Numbered from the stretch's first letter, positions 1 through 12,740 are shown. The stretch is 45,000 nt of DNA from Hydractinia symbiolongicarpus (GCF_029227915.1 NC_079882.1:14842501-14887500); one strand, 5' to 3'. Numbers and translations: made by a program. Notes: generated by a model not told the origin, from the letters alone.

Positions 1-429
1 CTCAACGTATCACCAGTTATATGGTTCTTTTGCCACTATCAGCGAATTCTCCAGTATGTATTGCAGACATCATACTTTGTAGTTTTTGGTCTTAGTAATG
101 TCATTCCACCTCATTAATATAAGGCTGTCATGCATTCTGATTTTGACACCCCCTAGTCTTTCGGTAAGCCTTCTTTGCTCCTTAAAGTCCCATAACAAGG
201 AGTGTTATGGTGATCTAAAACCAATGTTAACTCTGGTGAGGTGTAATAATTATCCAGGGTCAGATGGAAACCAAGTTATTTATTTAACACCGATCTTTCC
301 ATACCATTTTTGATTTTTGATTGATACCTTCAGATACCATCAAAAAGGCTGATACAACAATGAAACTTTTAAAAGATTGATGTCTCGGATAAGAACACAC
401 ATAAGCCCTCTGAAACGATTGATGTTGGT
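1..429. other. Unannotated left edge
   Basis: AT-rich DNA with only short chance reading frames. It may include more upstream sequence of the transposase relic that starts near 430, but no protein family is recognisable here. Confidence 0.3.
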
Positions 430-1367
430 ATGGGTGCACAACTCCACATCTCACAATTTCGGAGAAGCAGTGATTTTAAAGGAAGTTCCCTTCGAAACTT
501 TCATCAAGAAACTGTTTTGTTCTTATTCAGTGTGACCAGTCACATGGTAGAGAAATGCCCCCTGAAACACATGATCATACGATGCTGCGGTTCTATCAAT
601 CCCAACAGACTGGCCATTAGGGATGAAAGAGAGGTTTCATAATTAAGATTTTCCAAGATGTTAGAAAACCTTACTTCTTTAGGGCAAGTCACTCCTAAAG
701 TTGCTGATGATGCTAAAGAACAGTTCTCAAAGCTCATTGATGGTGTTGTACCTGAACACCAGGAAAAGTTTCTCATTTGAAAAGTTTGATCAAAGGCTAG
801 ATGCATTCTTTGCCCAGTTTCTAAAAACCAAAGGTTTCGAGTCTTTATGGAGTATTTTTAAGCTTGTATTGTGCCTGAGTGACGGACAATCTGCTATTGA
901 ACGAGGCTTCAAAGCAAACAAAGAATTCATTAAAGAGAACCAGTCAGAATGTTCGCTGAAATCATTAAGAATTCTGCACGATCACATGATTGCAAAAGAA
1001 GTGCGAGCACACAACATTCTAATTACAAGAAAATTAGTTGTTAAGTCTGTCAAGTGTGCAAGATGCGTTAGAAATTAATAATGAAAAGAAGAAGCTAAAA
1101 GTAGATTCTGGAAAAGCATTGAAAAGAAAGGTTATTTCAACTGAAATTGAAGAAGTGCAAAGGAAAAAACAATTCCTCCAAACCAGTATAAACACTCTCA
1201 TCAAAGATGCTGATAAATTGGCATTGAAAGCACACACAAATGCTGACTTTCAAATCCTTGGACGATCAAACGACTTACGAATGTTAGCCAACACCAAGAA
1301 GGAAAAATTTGACGGGTGTGTTCAGGTGGAGCAAGCATTAATACTTAGAAAGGATTCCATTGTTTGA
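430..1367 (+). pseudogene. hAT-like transposase, C-terminal part, decayed
   Basis: One protein is spread over all three plus-strand frames: about 430-780 in frame 1, 781-1040 in frame 2 and 1041-1367 in frame 3, so at least two frameshifts and a stop near 640 break it. Visible blocks are a CPLKHMIIRCC-type segment, then LSDGQSAIERGFKANKEF, then a lysine-rich coiled coil ending near ILRKDSIV. The SxGQxxxERGFxxNKE block resembles the C-terminal dimerisation region of hAT-superfamily transposases, and the coiled-coil tail recalls a large cnidarian transposase-like family. The short reading frames inside the two deletion derivatives at 4977 and 13058 look like the end of a related protein. The family is inferred from recalled similarity; that this is a broken coding relic is clear from the sequence. 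Confidence 0.6.
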
Positions 1368-1560
1368 TTGGAAAAGTATTTTGTAGTGTTATGTTTTTAT
1401 TTTGTTGTGGTGTTAATTTTTGTTTGGCTAGCTAGTGTTTATTTTAGTTCAGAGATTAAATTCTTATGTTGTTACAGCTTTTAGTTTTAAGCTCAAAGAA
1501 ATACGTGACTTTACTTTATTTGTTGTCCTGAAATGTCCTGGAATTTTTTGAAAGTTTTTT

Positions 1561-1587
1561 TTGAGTGCTCACCATGTGAGCACTCAA
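1561..1587. repeat. 12-bp-arm perfect hairpin
   Basis: Arms TTGAGTGCTCAC and GTGAGCACTCAA are separated by CAT. It lies 3' of the hAT-like transposase relic, after TGTCCTGGAATTTT-type sequence that also occurs near the ends of the related elements at 4977 and 13058, so it probably belongs to the subterminal part of that element. Confidence 0.6.
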
Positions 1588-1616
1588 ACCCCTAGAACAA
1601 CAACCCCTAGAAACAA

Positions 1617-1822
1617 GGTTGGCAATACTCCAGAGGCAGACCGAGAAAGACTTGGCAGGAGGTTATAAGGACAGACTTGATACAGAAAAAGTTGAGTTTA
1701 GATCTAACACAGTCTAGATCAGATTGATAGAGGGTCATTAATATACCCGTCCAACCCATGCTAGCATGGAAAACGGACGTTAGCCAAGAATGATGAATGA
1801 ATGATGATGAATTTCTCATGAA
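1617..1822 (+). mobile_element. 3' end of a non-LTR retrotransposon
   Basis: Codons 1635-1727 read GRPRKTWQEVIRTDLIQKK and end at TGA, matching the GRPxKTWxEVIxxDL pattern common at the C-terminus of reverse transcriptases of RTE/CR1/Jockey-like elements. After the stop comes a short 3' UTR with CCATGCTAGCATGGAAAACG and then a tail of ATGA units (about 1790-1818), typical of such elements. The 5' part is missing, as expected from truncated retrotransposition. The exact clade cannot be told. Confidence 0.65.
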
Positions 1823-2243
1823 AATCTTAATTCCAACTTGTAACAGTACCTCAGGTGAAGGTACCTTTTGATTATTGTGCAAAAAAATCAAAGCAAGTAT
1901 AAAATCATATTTTTCCAATTAGTTACTGACATCTTTGAACATGTCATTTAATGTTTTATAAAAATGTTTACAATGGTAGCACGGCTACATATGCTCTCCC
2001 TTAAAGGTCAAAGTGTGGCAGTCAATTATAGTTAACTCACTGTTATATAGTACTGGTTAAGTAAGTCATTTGATAAAAGTGTATAATCTTGTCTGTAGAA
2101 TAAACATGCATAATAAAAGAATGTATTCTTAAGTGAGGGCAACATAATTATTTGTTCAATGTGCAGCAAAGTCAGTTGACAAAATGAGATAATTATAAAG
2201 AAAAATCTAAAGCTAGTTTTTAATTCTGATATTTTGTATTTAG
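1823..2243. other. Region upstream of the first coding exon of RPS21
   Basis: AT-rich with no coding signal. A splice acceptor (TTTGTATTTAG) ends at 2243, just before the exon with the RPS21 start codon, so RPS21 probably has a 5' UTR intron and its promoter and first non-coding exon lie further left. I could not place them. Confidence 0.4.
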
Positions 2244-2272
2244 ATTTGTGGTGTAAAAAGCAAAGGAAAAAG

Positions 2273-5200
2273 ATGCAAAACGAATCAGGAAACGTTGTTG
2301 ACCTCTATATCCCAAGAAAGTGGTAAACAATTTCTTTAAATTTGTTGTTGGATTTTTACTGTTTTTTTTTTTGTTTTGTTTTTTATGAAAAAATGTGTTA
2401 TTTCAACAAATGTATTGCTGAATTACCAGCATCAATTTAGGGAGAGTTACTTGCTTTTTACTGTTTACATTTTTTAGCTCTGCTACTAGTAATTTGATTG
2501 GTGCAAAAGATCATGCATCTGTTCAACTGTCTATTGCTGAGGTGGGCATTTTTATTTAAAAGCTAATGTGCATATATCAGATAAAATTACAGTTTAGGCA
2601 GCAAGTTTCGTATCATTTCACGATCTATCTTTACTGTCAACTTTTTATATTGTTATCTGATGAATACTGAGCTTGCTGTATTTTAAAAATTGCGCCTTTT
2701 TCATGATGAAAAGCTGTGCTTCATTAAATACCCTTACTACCACAACACAACATGTTTGCTGACTTCCAGGATTGCTACCATATTTAACTTTTCAAAATCC
2801 TGTCACCAGTACTCAAGTTTTAAACTGGCAAATAACAGGCTAAAATGGCATACCTTCTTATGTCAAGTGCGTCCACTAATTTATTGGACTTATTATTCCT
2901 TAAAATTTATTTAATTTCTGAAATTTTGAAAAGAAATGTATGTCCTGGAATTAGTAGAGTTAAAAATAAAAACTTTTTAGTTAGTTTCTTAATCTGCTGT
3001 ATTTTTTTACTTATCTACATCATTTTTTTGATTAATTTTTTATGGGTTGCCCATAACCAGTAAGGCGATTCCAATAACCCTAACCCTAAAATAATTTTAA
3101 CGAGAATGTATGGTCGTAACAACAAAAAAATAATAAAAAATAACAACAGAGGAGGGTGTTACGACTACAAATTTTTTTTCTATGTTCTTTCGCATAATTT
3201 TTTTGCATGTATTTTTGAATAATCATTTGTCTCACTAAAAAATATATAACTAGTTCTCAAGGTGAAAATATAAAAATACTTGCATGATCAAAAACTTTTT
3301 TTAAAAGTTATGCAGCAAGAACTTTTTTTGTGTTGTTTTGAAAGCTATACAGGAAGAATTATTCTTGTGCTGTTTTAAAAGTTATACTTGCCTTGGGCTG
3401 TTTCAAAACTTATACTGCAAGTTATTCTCCTACTTTAAATTAATAAAACAAACAATTTTAGTATTCTTTTAATGTTTTTGCGCCGTTTTATAGGAAAATC
3501 TAAATTTAAATGCAAATTCTTTTTTGGACTGTGGTTGTTTGGTAGAGAATATTTAAAGTCTTTTGCAGTGTTAAATCATTTGTTTTAAATTCACGGAGAA
3601 GGGTGTTACGACATGCGTAATCTATCTTGTTTTAATTATTTTTCCTAAAAGGTATCGACCAACCTCTTGCTGTATTATAGTTTAGCTTGCTTAATTTTAA
3701 ACATATATATTAATCATAACGATGGAGGGTTTACGACAATAATCTGTTTGTTTGTTTTTTTCATGTTTTTTCCTTGATATTATTATTTTTTTGTTTTCGT
3801 GAAAGTTAAGGTCGGTCGGGCCAGTAGAACAACTAATTAAATTGGAGTCGCTTAAGTAAATTTTAATCACATTAAAATTGCAAAGATTCCTAGAGATCAG
3901 TTTGTTCTCTTTTAAGAAGTTTTAAAATTTGATTGTGGTACCTTTGTTTATTGATTTTTAAAATGTCAGTTAAGAAGAAAAAGATTTTGTTTGTTTTTGA
4001 AGTCCATTGCTTGTAGTAAGTAAGGTGAAGTTTCTCCAGCTGCACACATCACTTACTTTCATTAAGGATTGTAAAATTATGCAACACATTTGGCTTCCAG
4101 TGTTACATAAGAGATATTTACATGCACATGCAATGCAATAGACTGCATTGCATGCACCTCAAAAGAATCGCTATATTGCTATATATAGAGCTTACATGTT
4201 ACATGTAAATGTATGTATACAGAATTATTGTCGGCAATCCGCAATTGTCGTCATAAATGCTGCCATTACTTGAATTTGCAATGGCAAAAAAAGCCGATGT
4301 TAAAGTGTAAATTTAATTGTTTATCTTAATCAGTTTTCAGGTCGACGCTCTCTGCAGTTTCGCAGCGTTAGGACCATGAACGACACAAACAATCGTTATG
4401 ATTACAATACATCCTATTTTTTATATGATATATAATGGAGATGTTAACAAATCATAATGCGTTTTTAATTGTACTGAGGTCATGTAAACATAAAACAAAC
4501 ATACAGAAGGGCAAGAATATATTTAAGATAAATATTCGTCTCTCAGTACGGTGTTCTGACCCGTTAATTTTTTATAAAAAGCCAAAGTATTTCTCCAAAA
4601 TTTCCGCCATCATTTGCAAGTAATTTTATAGTTATTCTCTTCTAAATGCAATTATGAGATCAAAGTTTCATAAAGACCGAGTTGTGGCTGCCTACTCAGC
4701 CTTTGCTTACGCAATACTTTCTTTTTCTTGAATTTTTTGTTTTGAGACAACTACAATTATTACACCAGCGGTGGCAGGTTCCTCATCGTTTACATTTATG
4801 ATGAAAAAGAAGTTAAAGTAACATTTGATGCACCATATACGATCGTGTAGCAACAGTGCATATGATGCAAAGTTTATATGATGATATATCATAAAAAATC
4901 GACTCTAAGACATTTGTCTTACACCAGAGTAGTAGCATGAATATTTTCATTTTCAATACCATAACTAAGGATAAGGCAGGGTGGTCAGCACCTGGAAAAT
5001 CCTGGAAAACCACTCCTTGTGGTCAAAAATCCTTGAAAAACAAGGTTTTTTGATAACTGTCCTGGGATTTTTTCACTAGTAGACTATACAATACTTATAA
5101 TATGACAAATCTTTTTGTCTGTAACAACATTTTTAAATGTTTTCTTACTTTTTGCAAGCTGCCAAGAACTTAAAAATCTCATTACTCGATTCGATAGAAT

Positions 5201-8200
5201 CATTGAGAGAAGGATTGATAAGGGAAACCATATTGGCTGAAAAAAACCAAAACATGGCTTGCGTCACAAAGGCAGCTTCCTTTTTATACAGCATGAAAGC
5301 AAAAAAAAAAAAACGGAGCTGGAAGTAGTGTGTAAACAAATAGAAACACTTGAAGAAGAGCACAAAAAGCTAAAATATATAATATGATTTATATAGACAA
5401 TACTTCGTTGTGTTATGTTCATTATTTTGTTTTGTTTGAGCACCTAAATGACAAAAATTTGACTTCAATTATGATGATGTTTATTGTGCTAAAAGAGTAA
5501 ATGGTAACTTCTTTGTTAGAGAATTTTTATCGTTGCTGCTAAAAACATAACATTCAACATTGGTTCATATTTTTGTTTGTCCCATCAATTTTGTTTTATT
5601 TGTTCGACTTAGTTTCGACAGTTATATTTTACGTAGAAATGTGTTATCATTATCAGTTCTAATGTAAAAATGTTTTTTGAGAGCAAAAATGTCCTGGAAG
5701 ATTTTGATTTTGTCCTGAAAAAATGCATAAATATGTTCCAAACTCCTGGAATTTCATTTGAAAATCTTGCTGGCCACCCTGTAAGGTTTCAGCAGCAATG
5801 GTACATTTACCAACCCTCTCAATTTTTAAGCACCAAGAAATTTGGTAACATTTCCTATCCTCTGCAACGACAACCACAATACACTACGCCAACACTGGAG
5901 ACTTCATCTGGTAAGTTTGTATATGATGCATCTGGAAAGACTACCAACTTTCATAATTTATACTTTGGCAAAGGAGCTCCACTCTACTTTCTCTCTAAAG
6001 TTTCAGCTTCCATGATGGGTTTACGTCCATTATGAAGGGCATTAATAATATGCTTTGCAAACACGTGGTACGGTTACACCTTCAAAGCTGGTGGATCTGA
6101 TGGCAAATTCGGATTTCATCTGACTAATTGGTAGGAACTATAACTAGAATTCGTATGCAAGAAATTCTTAGCATTGAGTGCCCAGACCAAACCAACTTTC
6201 AACGATAATTCTTTCTCAAACAATTATCTACAGTTGCATCATTTCATTCACACAATCCATTTTGCAATGGATTACAAGCTGCTGTGTTTAAAACTTCAAT
6301 ATTTATGTTATCACACATATCCCAGTACTCTTTATTAGCAAATTCTTCTCCATTGTCTGCTAATAAGCGTCCAGGAACACCAATTACCAATTCACAACTG
6401 CATGGTTTTGTCGATAATAACAGAAGGTGATTTGCATTGAATTACTGTAGTTATAGTGAATCAAGTAGCTGCATCATGAGGTAATACATACAGTTTTACT
6501 TTTTACCCATTCTCAAAGATCCATTACAACACACTGATTGAAATCAGTAGCTAATGGCAGTGAGACTACTGGTCTAGGGTCCTTTTTTAATAAAATAGTA
6601 CCACGAATCCCACAACTTTCAGAAATTTTCTATTTTTTTCAGTCTTGTGGTACTTGTTTCTGAAATTATTTGCCTTCCTCGGGAAGCAAGACAAACGTAG
6701 TAGGTGGTACTCATAGCTAAACTAACCTGAACTTCCGGTGCAACATGCTTCAACTACCAACTTTCAGCCATTTTATTCTGATAAAACGCAGCAATCATAG
6801 TAATTTTTTTGCAAAAAGTTACCATATTTGAAATAATTATTTTATAATTATGCTTGTTGCGTAGTAACTTAATTAATACACAATTTCAACAAACAGTCAG
6901 CAATCAAATCAAAACAAATACATGTGCGCTTTTTGTCGATATTAAAAAATAAGTATGAGCGATTATGATGAGAATTATAGAGGAAAATTGTTTTCTGTTA
7001 ATGTAAACTTCGGGATCTTCCTCTCTGCCACTTATTGGTAGATGAGAACCGTCAATTGCACTGATTACATTTTCCAGTCCTTTCATTGTTTTAAATCCAT
7101 CAAATGTTTCTTTTGATTTACATCCTGTCGGCCAAGTAATCTCAACTTTCATTTCAGATAAAATAGCATTTTATACTTGAGTAATAATGTTGAGGACGAT
7201 TGATCCAGTTACATCGAGTCTATCTGCAACTGATCGATACGACTCTTTACTGGCACTTAACCATAAAAATACCCAAATTTGTTTCCTCAAATCTACCATA
7301 GATCTTCCGCCTCTCTGTTGCTATATTAAATGGAATGGTGTTCCCAGTTTCTTCACTATGTCAGAATACTTCAGTATTACAATCTCGAAATAATTACAAA
7401 TACGGTTTTCAGCTTCCATTTCTGCTGTTGTATGTACTAGTAAGAAATTTAAAAAATTCTTTATCTGAGTCACTATTGTAATGATCATCAATTTCTTTCA
7501 ATGCCAACGAAAGCGAAAGTTTTTTCGTGCGTAACTCGGCCATGTTTGTTTACAAACTAATGTATTCGAAAATAATTATTTTATTTTCGAACTATCCATT
7601 TTCAAAATGGCGAACTAGTTGGTACATTTGGTATTTGTAACTATTTCTTAAGTTAAAAAAAATGGATCCTTAGTAGTGTCCATTTAAATTTTTCACAGGA
7701 TCCTCTTATGGTCTTTATCATATAGTTTTGCATCAGCTAATAAATTTTCTAACTGTTTTGTAGTGAGTTGTCCAAATTGCTTGTGAAATTTTACAACTTT
7801 CTTTTTTCTTTTTCTTTAAATGACTCATTTATCGATATTAAGTGGATAAACAGACTTTGTTTTCTTTCAAGGGTATGCAATAATGGCCTGATGTTGTATT
7901 CTCCATATCAAGTACCTTACCAAGTATTTTTGTCTTTTTTCTGTGGACACAAATCCAATTCTCCCACTGTGTCACCTTCTGACAAAGGCTTTACAACATC
8001 CTTCTTTTCAGTGTTTCGAGTATGTAACTAAATTTTTGGCGAAAGAAGATACAGAGTACTTAAAAATAATTAAAAAAAATTCGCACCACTTAAAATAATC
8101 TTATACCCTTTTTTCGTCTGAGGTTTTCGACTTTTGCTGTGAACTAGTCTTGCTTGTGCTATCAGAATCTGAACTCTTTCATATGTTAAAGGAGCGCTCC

Positions 8201-11200
8201 AGTGAAAACATTTTTTATTTGAAACCTTGTTATTTTGATAAGACAATACATTAAGTGTATCAAAATTAACCTTTTACAGTCGTTAAAAATCTTCATTTAT
8301 ACCTCTAATGCGTCTGGAAACATCTTTAATTTCAAATAATTCTCAAGGTCACGTAAATCCAAGAGGATTAGGTCCCAGGATTACGTCACATCGCGCAGCA
8401 GCTCATTTTCTACAAGTTTTGTTTACATACTGTTTGCATTGTTAATTGATAGCATGTGTTGTAATAATGACGAGGATTATGACTTAGAAAGCTGAAAATC
8501 GGATAATTCTCTTCATGAAAAAGACTTTACAAAGCTACAGCCATACTGCTTCGAACCTCGTGTGTCTCACAAGGGAGAAATTAATAACGATGTAGAAAGT
8601 GACAGGTGTCTTTTACTGATGCAAAGTCACGTTCTTAGCGTAATTTAATTGCTTTTTTTTACAATCTTTTCTTCAAAAAACTTTATCATTAGCTTCAGTA
8701 AAAAATCTACCTTACTTTGCAAGCCATTTTATTTTTATTTCACTGTTCAGCAATATCTTTCCTCAGCATGCGCTTTTTTGCACACAAATGCAAACAAATT
8801 TTATGTAATGCTGAAAAATTCTCCGTGATGGAGAACCATTGAAATGTGTGATCGAATAATGTTCGCGTCGTAATAAGTTTGTAAAAGGGCGGTATTGATA
8901 TTGTATGAAATAAAAATCACTCTTATCATCATCGTAGCTCATAATGCATTATAAAAGTGGTTGTTTTGACAAAGCTGTTTTAGAAACTGCGTTATCTTTA
9001 TTGCATGCTGCCTAAACAGTAACAAAGATTAAAAGTGGTGCCGATAAAATAATGTTAAGAAAATGGGCACATTTACCCCCTGAGAAAATCCGGCATGTCC
9101 TTCTATCAAAAAAGCTTCTTTTTTGAAAACAAGGAATAGAAACTGACGAGCGCTACAGAAAAAACATGTCGACTAGATAACTTTTTTATCAGTTTTTTTA
9201 TTGGAAATTGGTATAATGCTCTGCCATTTAATATAAAAATGTACAAAACATTATTTGGTTGTGTTGTGTGGATATAAGTACAAATAATTACTGCGTTGAA
9301 AACTACTAGCTTCTCATGTTTGCTTTTTGCTTTTTTGGGATCACAAACATTAATCTAAAAATGATTTTTAAATTTTTTCTTAACATTTTTTGGAGATTTT
9401 CCCCCACAATTTTTAACCTCTGATCGTCGGAAAACTCATCATAACTCGCCTTCTACTCAAACTCACGAAGTAAAAAAAAAAAATCGTTGTGAAAACACAC
9501 AATGTTGTGTGTGCTTTACTCCAGTTTGCGGTTCTTATTAGTCGCTCCACTGGGTGTTGAACCCCAGGTAACGCAGTGACTTGTGGCTTACAGCATTTCG
9601 ACGCTGGGTTAAGCCACATATAATAAGGTAACTAAAATGTTATGAAAAAAATCTACGAGTAAATAAATCAAAAACGGGGACGCTAGAACTCAATTTCGGG
9701 AACATAATATTGTTATTTATTTATTTTTCCAATTTGATTTTAAAGCCACAAAATATAAACGTTGATTGACGGTATTAACCCTTAAAATAGCTAAAGCTTT
9801 TTGTGTTGAACAAATTAGTGAAAGCACAATCTTTTTTAAAAAGTTACCACAGAGTATCACAGTATCTATATCCATTTTTTTTTTTTTTTTTAATCCATAC
9901 TAATCTCACTGAACCTGCTTATCATAGGGTTTCTTGTCAATAAATGCATTAATTGTGACTGTTGCCACTGTTAACATCTATAGACGTCTTTTTTTATTTT
10001 ATGAAACGTGAAAGTAAGCTAGCTCAATTTTTCTTAAATTCTGTTCTATTTCAGGCTTAAATGTGTCTTAAGTAATATTTTTGTTTAAAAGGTTCGACAT
10101 ACACGTTCGCTGCAACTAACGTATTGCATTGCGTAGAAAAGAAGTCATTACATTGCGGCAAACAATGTTGCGTCATGGTTTTGTGCAAACACGAAATTCC
10201 AAGAGCATACAGCAGACTATTGTTTCCTCTTCCTAAAATTTCTTTTTATCTATAATGCGAAAAAAAAATTTTCAGCCTGCCCATGTTTCCTAAATGTTTC
10301 TTAGCTTTTTTCGTTGCTGAGCCTGTGTTCTTATTTACTTGTTTTTATTTATGCGTTTCTTAAATAAAAAAACACGTATTTACACAATGATAGAGACAGT
10401 GATCAGCTGATCTATAGGGCAACAACATCTAGTCATATATTATTCCAAATAGAAAAAAAGGAAAGTACGTTCAGGCTGGATATTTTTCCATTTAGGCCAT
10501 TTTAAAACTGGTCACTCTGTTTTCTTAACCTGGGAGTACTTCCTAAAATTTAATTTGAAATTAGTTTAATCCGCATTTAATATAATGAAATTATTGTGAC
10601 CGCTATGTTCATGTTTTTTTTTAGATAGATGAAGAAGGTCGAATGACTGGTTCATTTAAGACTTATGCTTTTTGTGGTAAACTAAGAGCTATGGTAAGTC
10701 ATTTTTAATTGAAAACGCTTGTGGATTATTGCATTTTGGAGAAATAACGATTAATAACAAGTGTGATTTTAAAATCTTTTATTTGTGAGCCTTGATTATC
10801 GAAATTTTTAATGTGAAAGGGGTACCACGGTCGCAATGAAACTGTCCATGAGGATTTTCTGTTCGAATTATCTAACTTACGTGACGTTAGTCTGCGGGGA
10901 TGTGAACAAACACATTGTGAATGAACGAAGCGTGGAAATTTGTTTTGCGTGAATATCTTTCCCAGAAATAAAAGTTTGACTGCTATAAATGTACTTTTAG
11001 ACACAGATATCACTTATAAAAAATAATACGTGTATCTGAATTTATTATCGAATTTTTTTTCTTTTTCTTTGAAAACAACTGCAAGAAAACAAGTTTTGGA
11101 TTTAATTTCCCAGTTTCGACACGCGACAGCGATGTGACCTATGATTTAGGTCTGTCTATTTGTCCGTACGTCACAACTTTTCTCTGGATCTGCTCGTTAG

Positions 11201-12046
11201 TTCTTTTCTAATGTAAGAACATTAGGTCAAAAAAAATTTTTCACATGAGCAATAACCTGAGAACAGATGATTATTTACACATTTCAGTTGATTTCATGTT
11301 TTATAAAAAATAGGTTGCTAGGCAACAAGCCTAACTACCCAAATTAACCGTCAATCAGGTTTACGAAAAAATTCATTGTGCTCGTGTTTGATATTTGCGT
11401 GTGACAACATTTTTTTTTAATTTTTCTACGTCGCTCTTTGATAAATTTAAATCACTTTGAGAAGACTAAGTGGGTTAACCTTCATCCAATGTCTTAAAAA
11501 TTTTGTAAGCAGTTCACGCCGCGCGACGTCACAAATCAACACAATATGCACGAACCCAGTGACTTTTGTTCAGAAATGGCGGCGAACGTTTCGCTTTTGT
11601 GGCACTAAATACTTTTTGTGCCATGATGTTTTCCTGATAATGTTTTCATTATAAAAGATTTTTGTAGTTTTTTTCGACGTTCTCTTTTAAGTAGTACTCA
11701 ATTTTAGGGTGAATCAGACGATATGTTAAACCATCTATGTCTTCGCGATGGAATTTTGCCAAAGTGAGTTATGCTACTGTTACAATTTTGTCTTAAACGG
11801 TTTTTACTGAAAATTGATTTTGTAGATGACATTCTAAAGTTCACAAAATTGTCAAAGCAAAGTATTTCGTGATTGGTAGAAATTACCGTTTTGCCAACTG
11901 ACTAAAGTCCCAGAATCATCCCGCTCAGAATAGTACGCTTAATACAGAGGAGCCTTTGCGCTTAGACTATTATACTTGGCCGGATGAGTCACAAAAGTTT
12001 TATTATAAATTCGTTTTTCTTCTTTTTTAGGAATTATGAATTGTAA
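2273..12046 (+). CDS. RPS21: 40S ribosomal protein S21 (five coding exons)
   Basis: RPS21 is a small eukaryote-specific component of the 40S ribosomal subunit. Coding exons are 2273-2322, 2478-2541, 10625-10693, 11708-11763 and 12031-12046; every junction has GT...AG and the phases fit. The total is 255 nt, or 84 residues plus stop, against 81-83 in most animals. Exon 1 starts MQNESGNVVDLYIPRK, exon 2 continues with SNLIGAKDHASVQL, exon 3 holds GRMTGSFKTYAFCG and exon 4 GESDDMLNHLCLRDG, all in the usual family order. The last exon adds only the final four residues and the stop. Intron 2 is 8,083 bp and full of transposon relics, while the others are ordinary in size. Nothing in the coding sequence looks damaged. 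Confidence 0.93.
4412..4818. repeat. 407-bp dispersed repeat, copy 1
   Basis: It is nearly identical to 33038-33443 in the same orientation, with a few substitutions and small indels. Both copies begin TCCTATTTTTTATATGATA and end GAAAAAGAAGTTAAAG, and flanking sequence diverges at once outside. No terminal inverted repeats are visible. The 5' TC could fit a Helitron-like end, but no 3' CTAG hairpin was found. Confidence 0.8.
4977..5781 (+). mobile_element. hAT-like non-autonomous element, copy 1 (805 bp)
   Basis: It starts CAGGGTGGTCAGCA and ends TGCTGGCCACCCTG, an imperfect terminal inverted repeat of about 14 bp. TAAGG lies immediately outside both ends, a 5-bp target duplication. CAGGG/CCCTG ends with a 5-bp duplication would suit hAT-type elements. 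Inside, 5137-5328 encodes ILAEKNQNMACVTKAASF and then a poly-A run that shifts the frame; it is read as the leftover 3' end of the transposase gene. The interior is otherwise deleted. Confidence 0.75.
5137..5385 (+). pseudogene. Transposase C-terminal remnant inside hAT-like copy 1
   Basis: A short frame ending in a lysine-rich coiled coil. The A12 run near 5305 breaks it relative to the copy at 13248-13445, where the same coding end continues to the stop. It is preserved with the element's 3' end and has no start of its own that looks functional. Confidence 0.55.
6200..6640 (-). pseudogene. Retrovirus-type integrase core relic
   Basis: Read on the minus strand in several frames. In order there is a PLATDFNQCVVMDL-like block (first catalytic Asp), then GRLLADNGEEFANKEYWDMC (second Asp), then PLQNGLCE followed by a stop (catalytic Glu). 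This D, D, E arrangement with TAAxxPxQNGLCE is that of integrase cores of LTR retrotransposons such as Gypsy-like elements. Stops and shifts interrupt it throughout. It is unrelated to the Polinton integrase at 22673. Confidence 0.5.
6904..7543 (-). pseudogene. PIF/Harbinger (HARBI1-like) transposase, 5' part, broken
   Basis: A minus-strand start at 7543 opens MAELRTKKLSLSLALKEIDD and hits a stop near 7410. Another frame carries KQIWVFLWLSASKESYRSVA and a helix-turn-helix-like stretch. The segment ending at 6904 has NVISAIDGSHLPI, the first catalytic Asp of the DDE domain, followed by EVYINRKQFSS. The GxIDGxHxPI...NRKxxxS pattern is characteristic of DDE_Tnp_4 transposases of PIF/Harbinger elements. 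The remaining DDE domain is gone. Confidence 0.6.
8454..8605 (+). pseudogene. Possible exon relic with PYCFEP motif
   Basis: From ATG 8454 the frame reads acidic sequence, meets a TGA at about 8493, then continues to KLQPYCFEPRV and a potential donor GTGTCT at 8606. A (Q/L)PYxFEP motif after an acidic leader recalls proteins with a P2X7-type intracellular zinc domain that are abundant in cnidarians. The stop and the missing partner exons make this a weak call. Confidence 0.3.
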
Positions 12047-12740
12047 ACGTTTGGTTAAGAAGATTGTGATAACTTATATTTCTTGTTGTTGCTCGTAACT
12101 CACCCCTTTCTTTTTCAATTAATGCAATTACTCAAAAATAGATTTTTCATATTTTGACGTATGTGGTCCGTGGAAACATCCACTTCCTGGAGGACCATTA
12201 TCACTTACCGTATATGATCCGGTTTTTTTAAATATATGACCGCCTTAGTACACTTATACTCCCAAAAAACCCCAACGAAAGTTATTATATTTTCCCGATT
12301 ATAATGATTTCGTAAAAATCTAATGATGATTCGAGTAATGGCCATTATTACCCGGGTAAAAGGGCGGCATCAATATTTCTGAATGTCTCGCAATGTTATT
12401 GGTTAGAACGTCATAGCGGGCAATATTCCACGGTATTGCACGCTACCATAGCAACCGTGTTTAAAGTTTTAAATATAGTGGCCTTAAATGTAAATAAACA
12501 CGAAAAAAAAAGTAAACAAAACGCGAAGAGTAAGTAAAACTTACTTTTATGTTTTCAAGAATTCTATGTTGCAGCTACAATAAAAACCTGTGATGTTTAC
12601 ACGATATTCGATTTTAAAAAACATATTAGTTCGAATGTAAGTTCCATATGGGAATAATTTCTATAAAGACACGGTTTCTACATCCTGCTTATAATGTTAT
12701 ATTTTTGGTCGTAAAATGCAGTACCCGGATAATAATCCAT
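12047..12740. other. Region 3' of RPS21, nothing recognised
   Basis: It holds the RPS21 3' UTR of unknown length. No canonical AATAAA was found close to the stop. The rest is AT-rich without coding or repeat signals I can support. Confidence 0.35.

Larger units (their letters stand above)
2542..10624 (+). other. RPS21 intron 2, a transposon-rich intron
   Basis: It starts GTGGGC and ends TTTTTTTTAG. It contains the 407-bp repeat at 4412, the hAT-like derivative at 4977, the integrase relic at 6200, the Harbinger relic at 6904 and a possible exon relic at 8454. I see nothing recognisable in 2542-4411 or 8606-10624, which are AT-rich with scattered homopolymers. Confidence 0.8.

Noticed and set aside
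3073-3090. Telomere-like CCCTAACCCTAA
   Set aside because: Only about two units; too short for an interstitial telomere array.
9413-9619. 68-codon frame with tRNA- or SINE-like look
   Set aside because: No A/B box spacing, tail or cloverleaf could be established.
10726-11013. 95-codon minus-strand frame in RPS21 intron 3
   Set aside because: No homology, lies within a well-supported intron, poor coding character.
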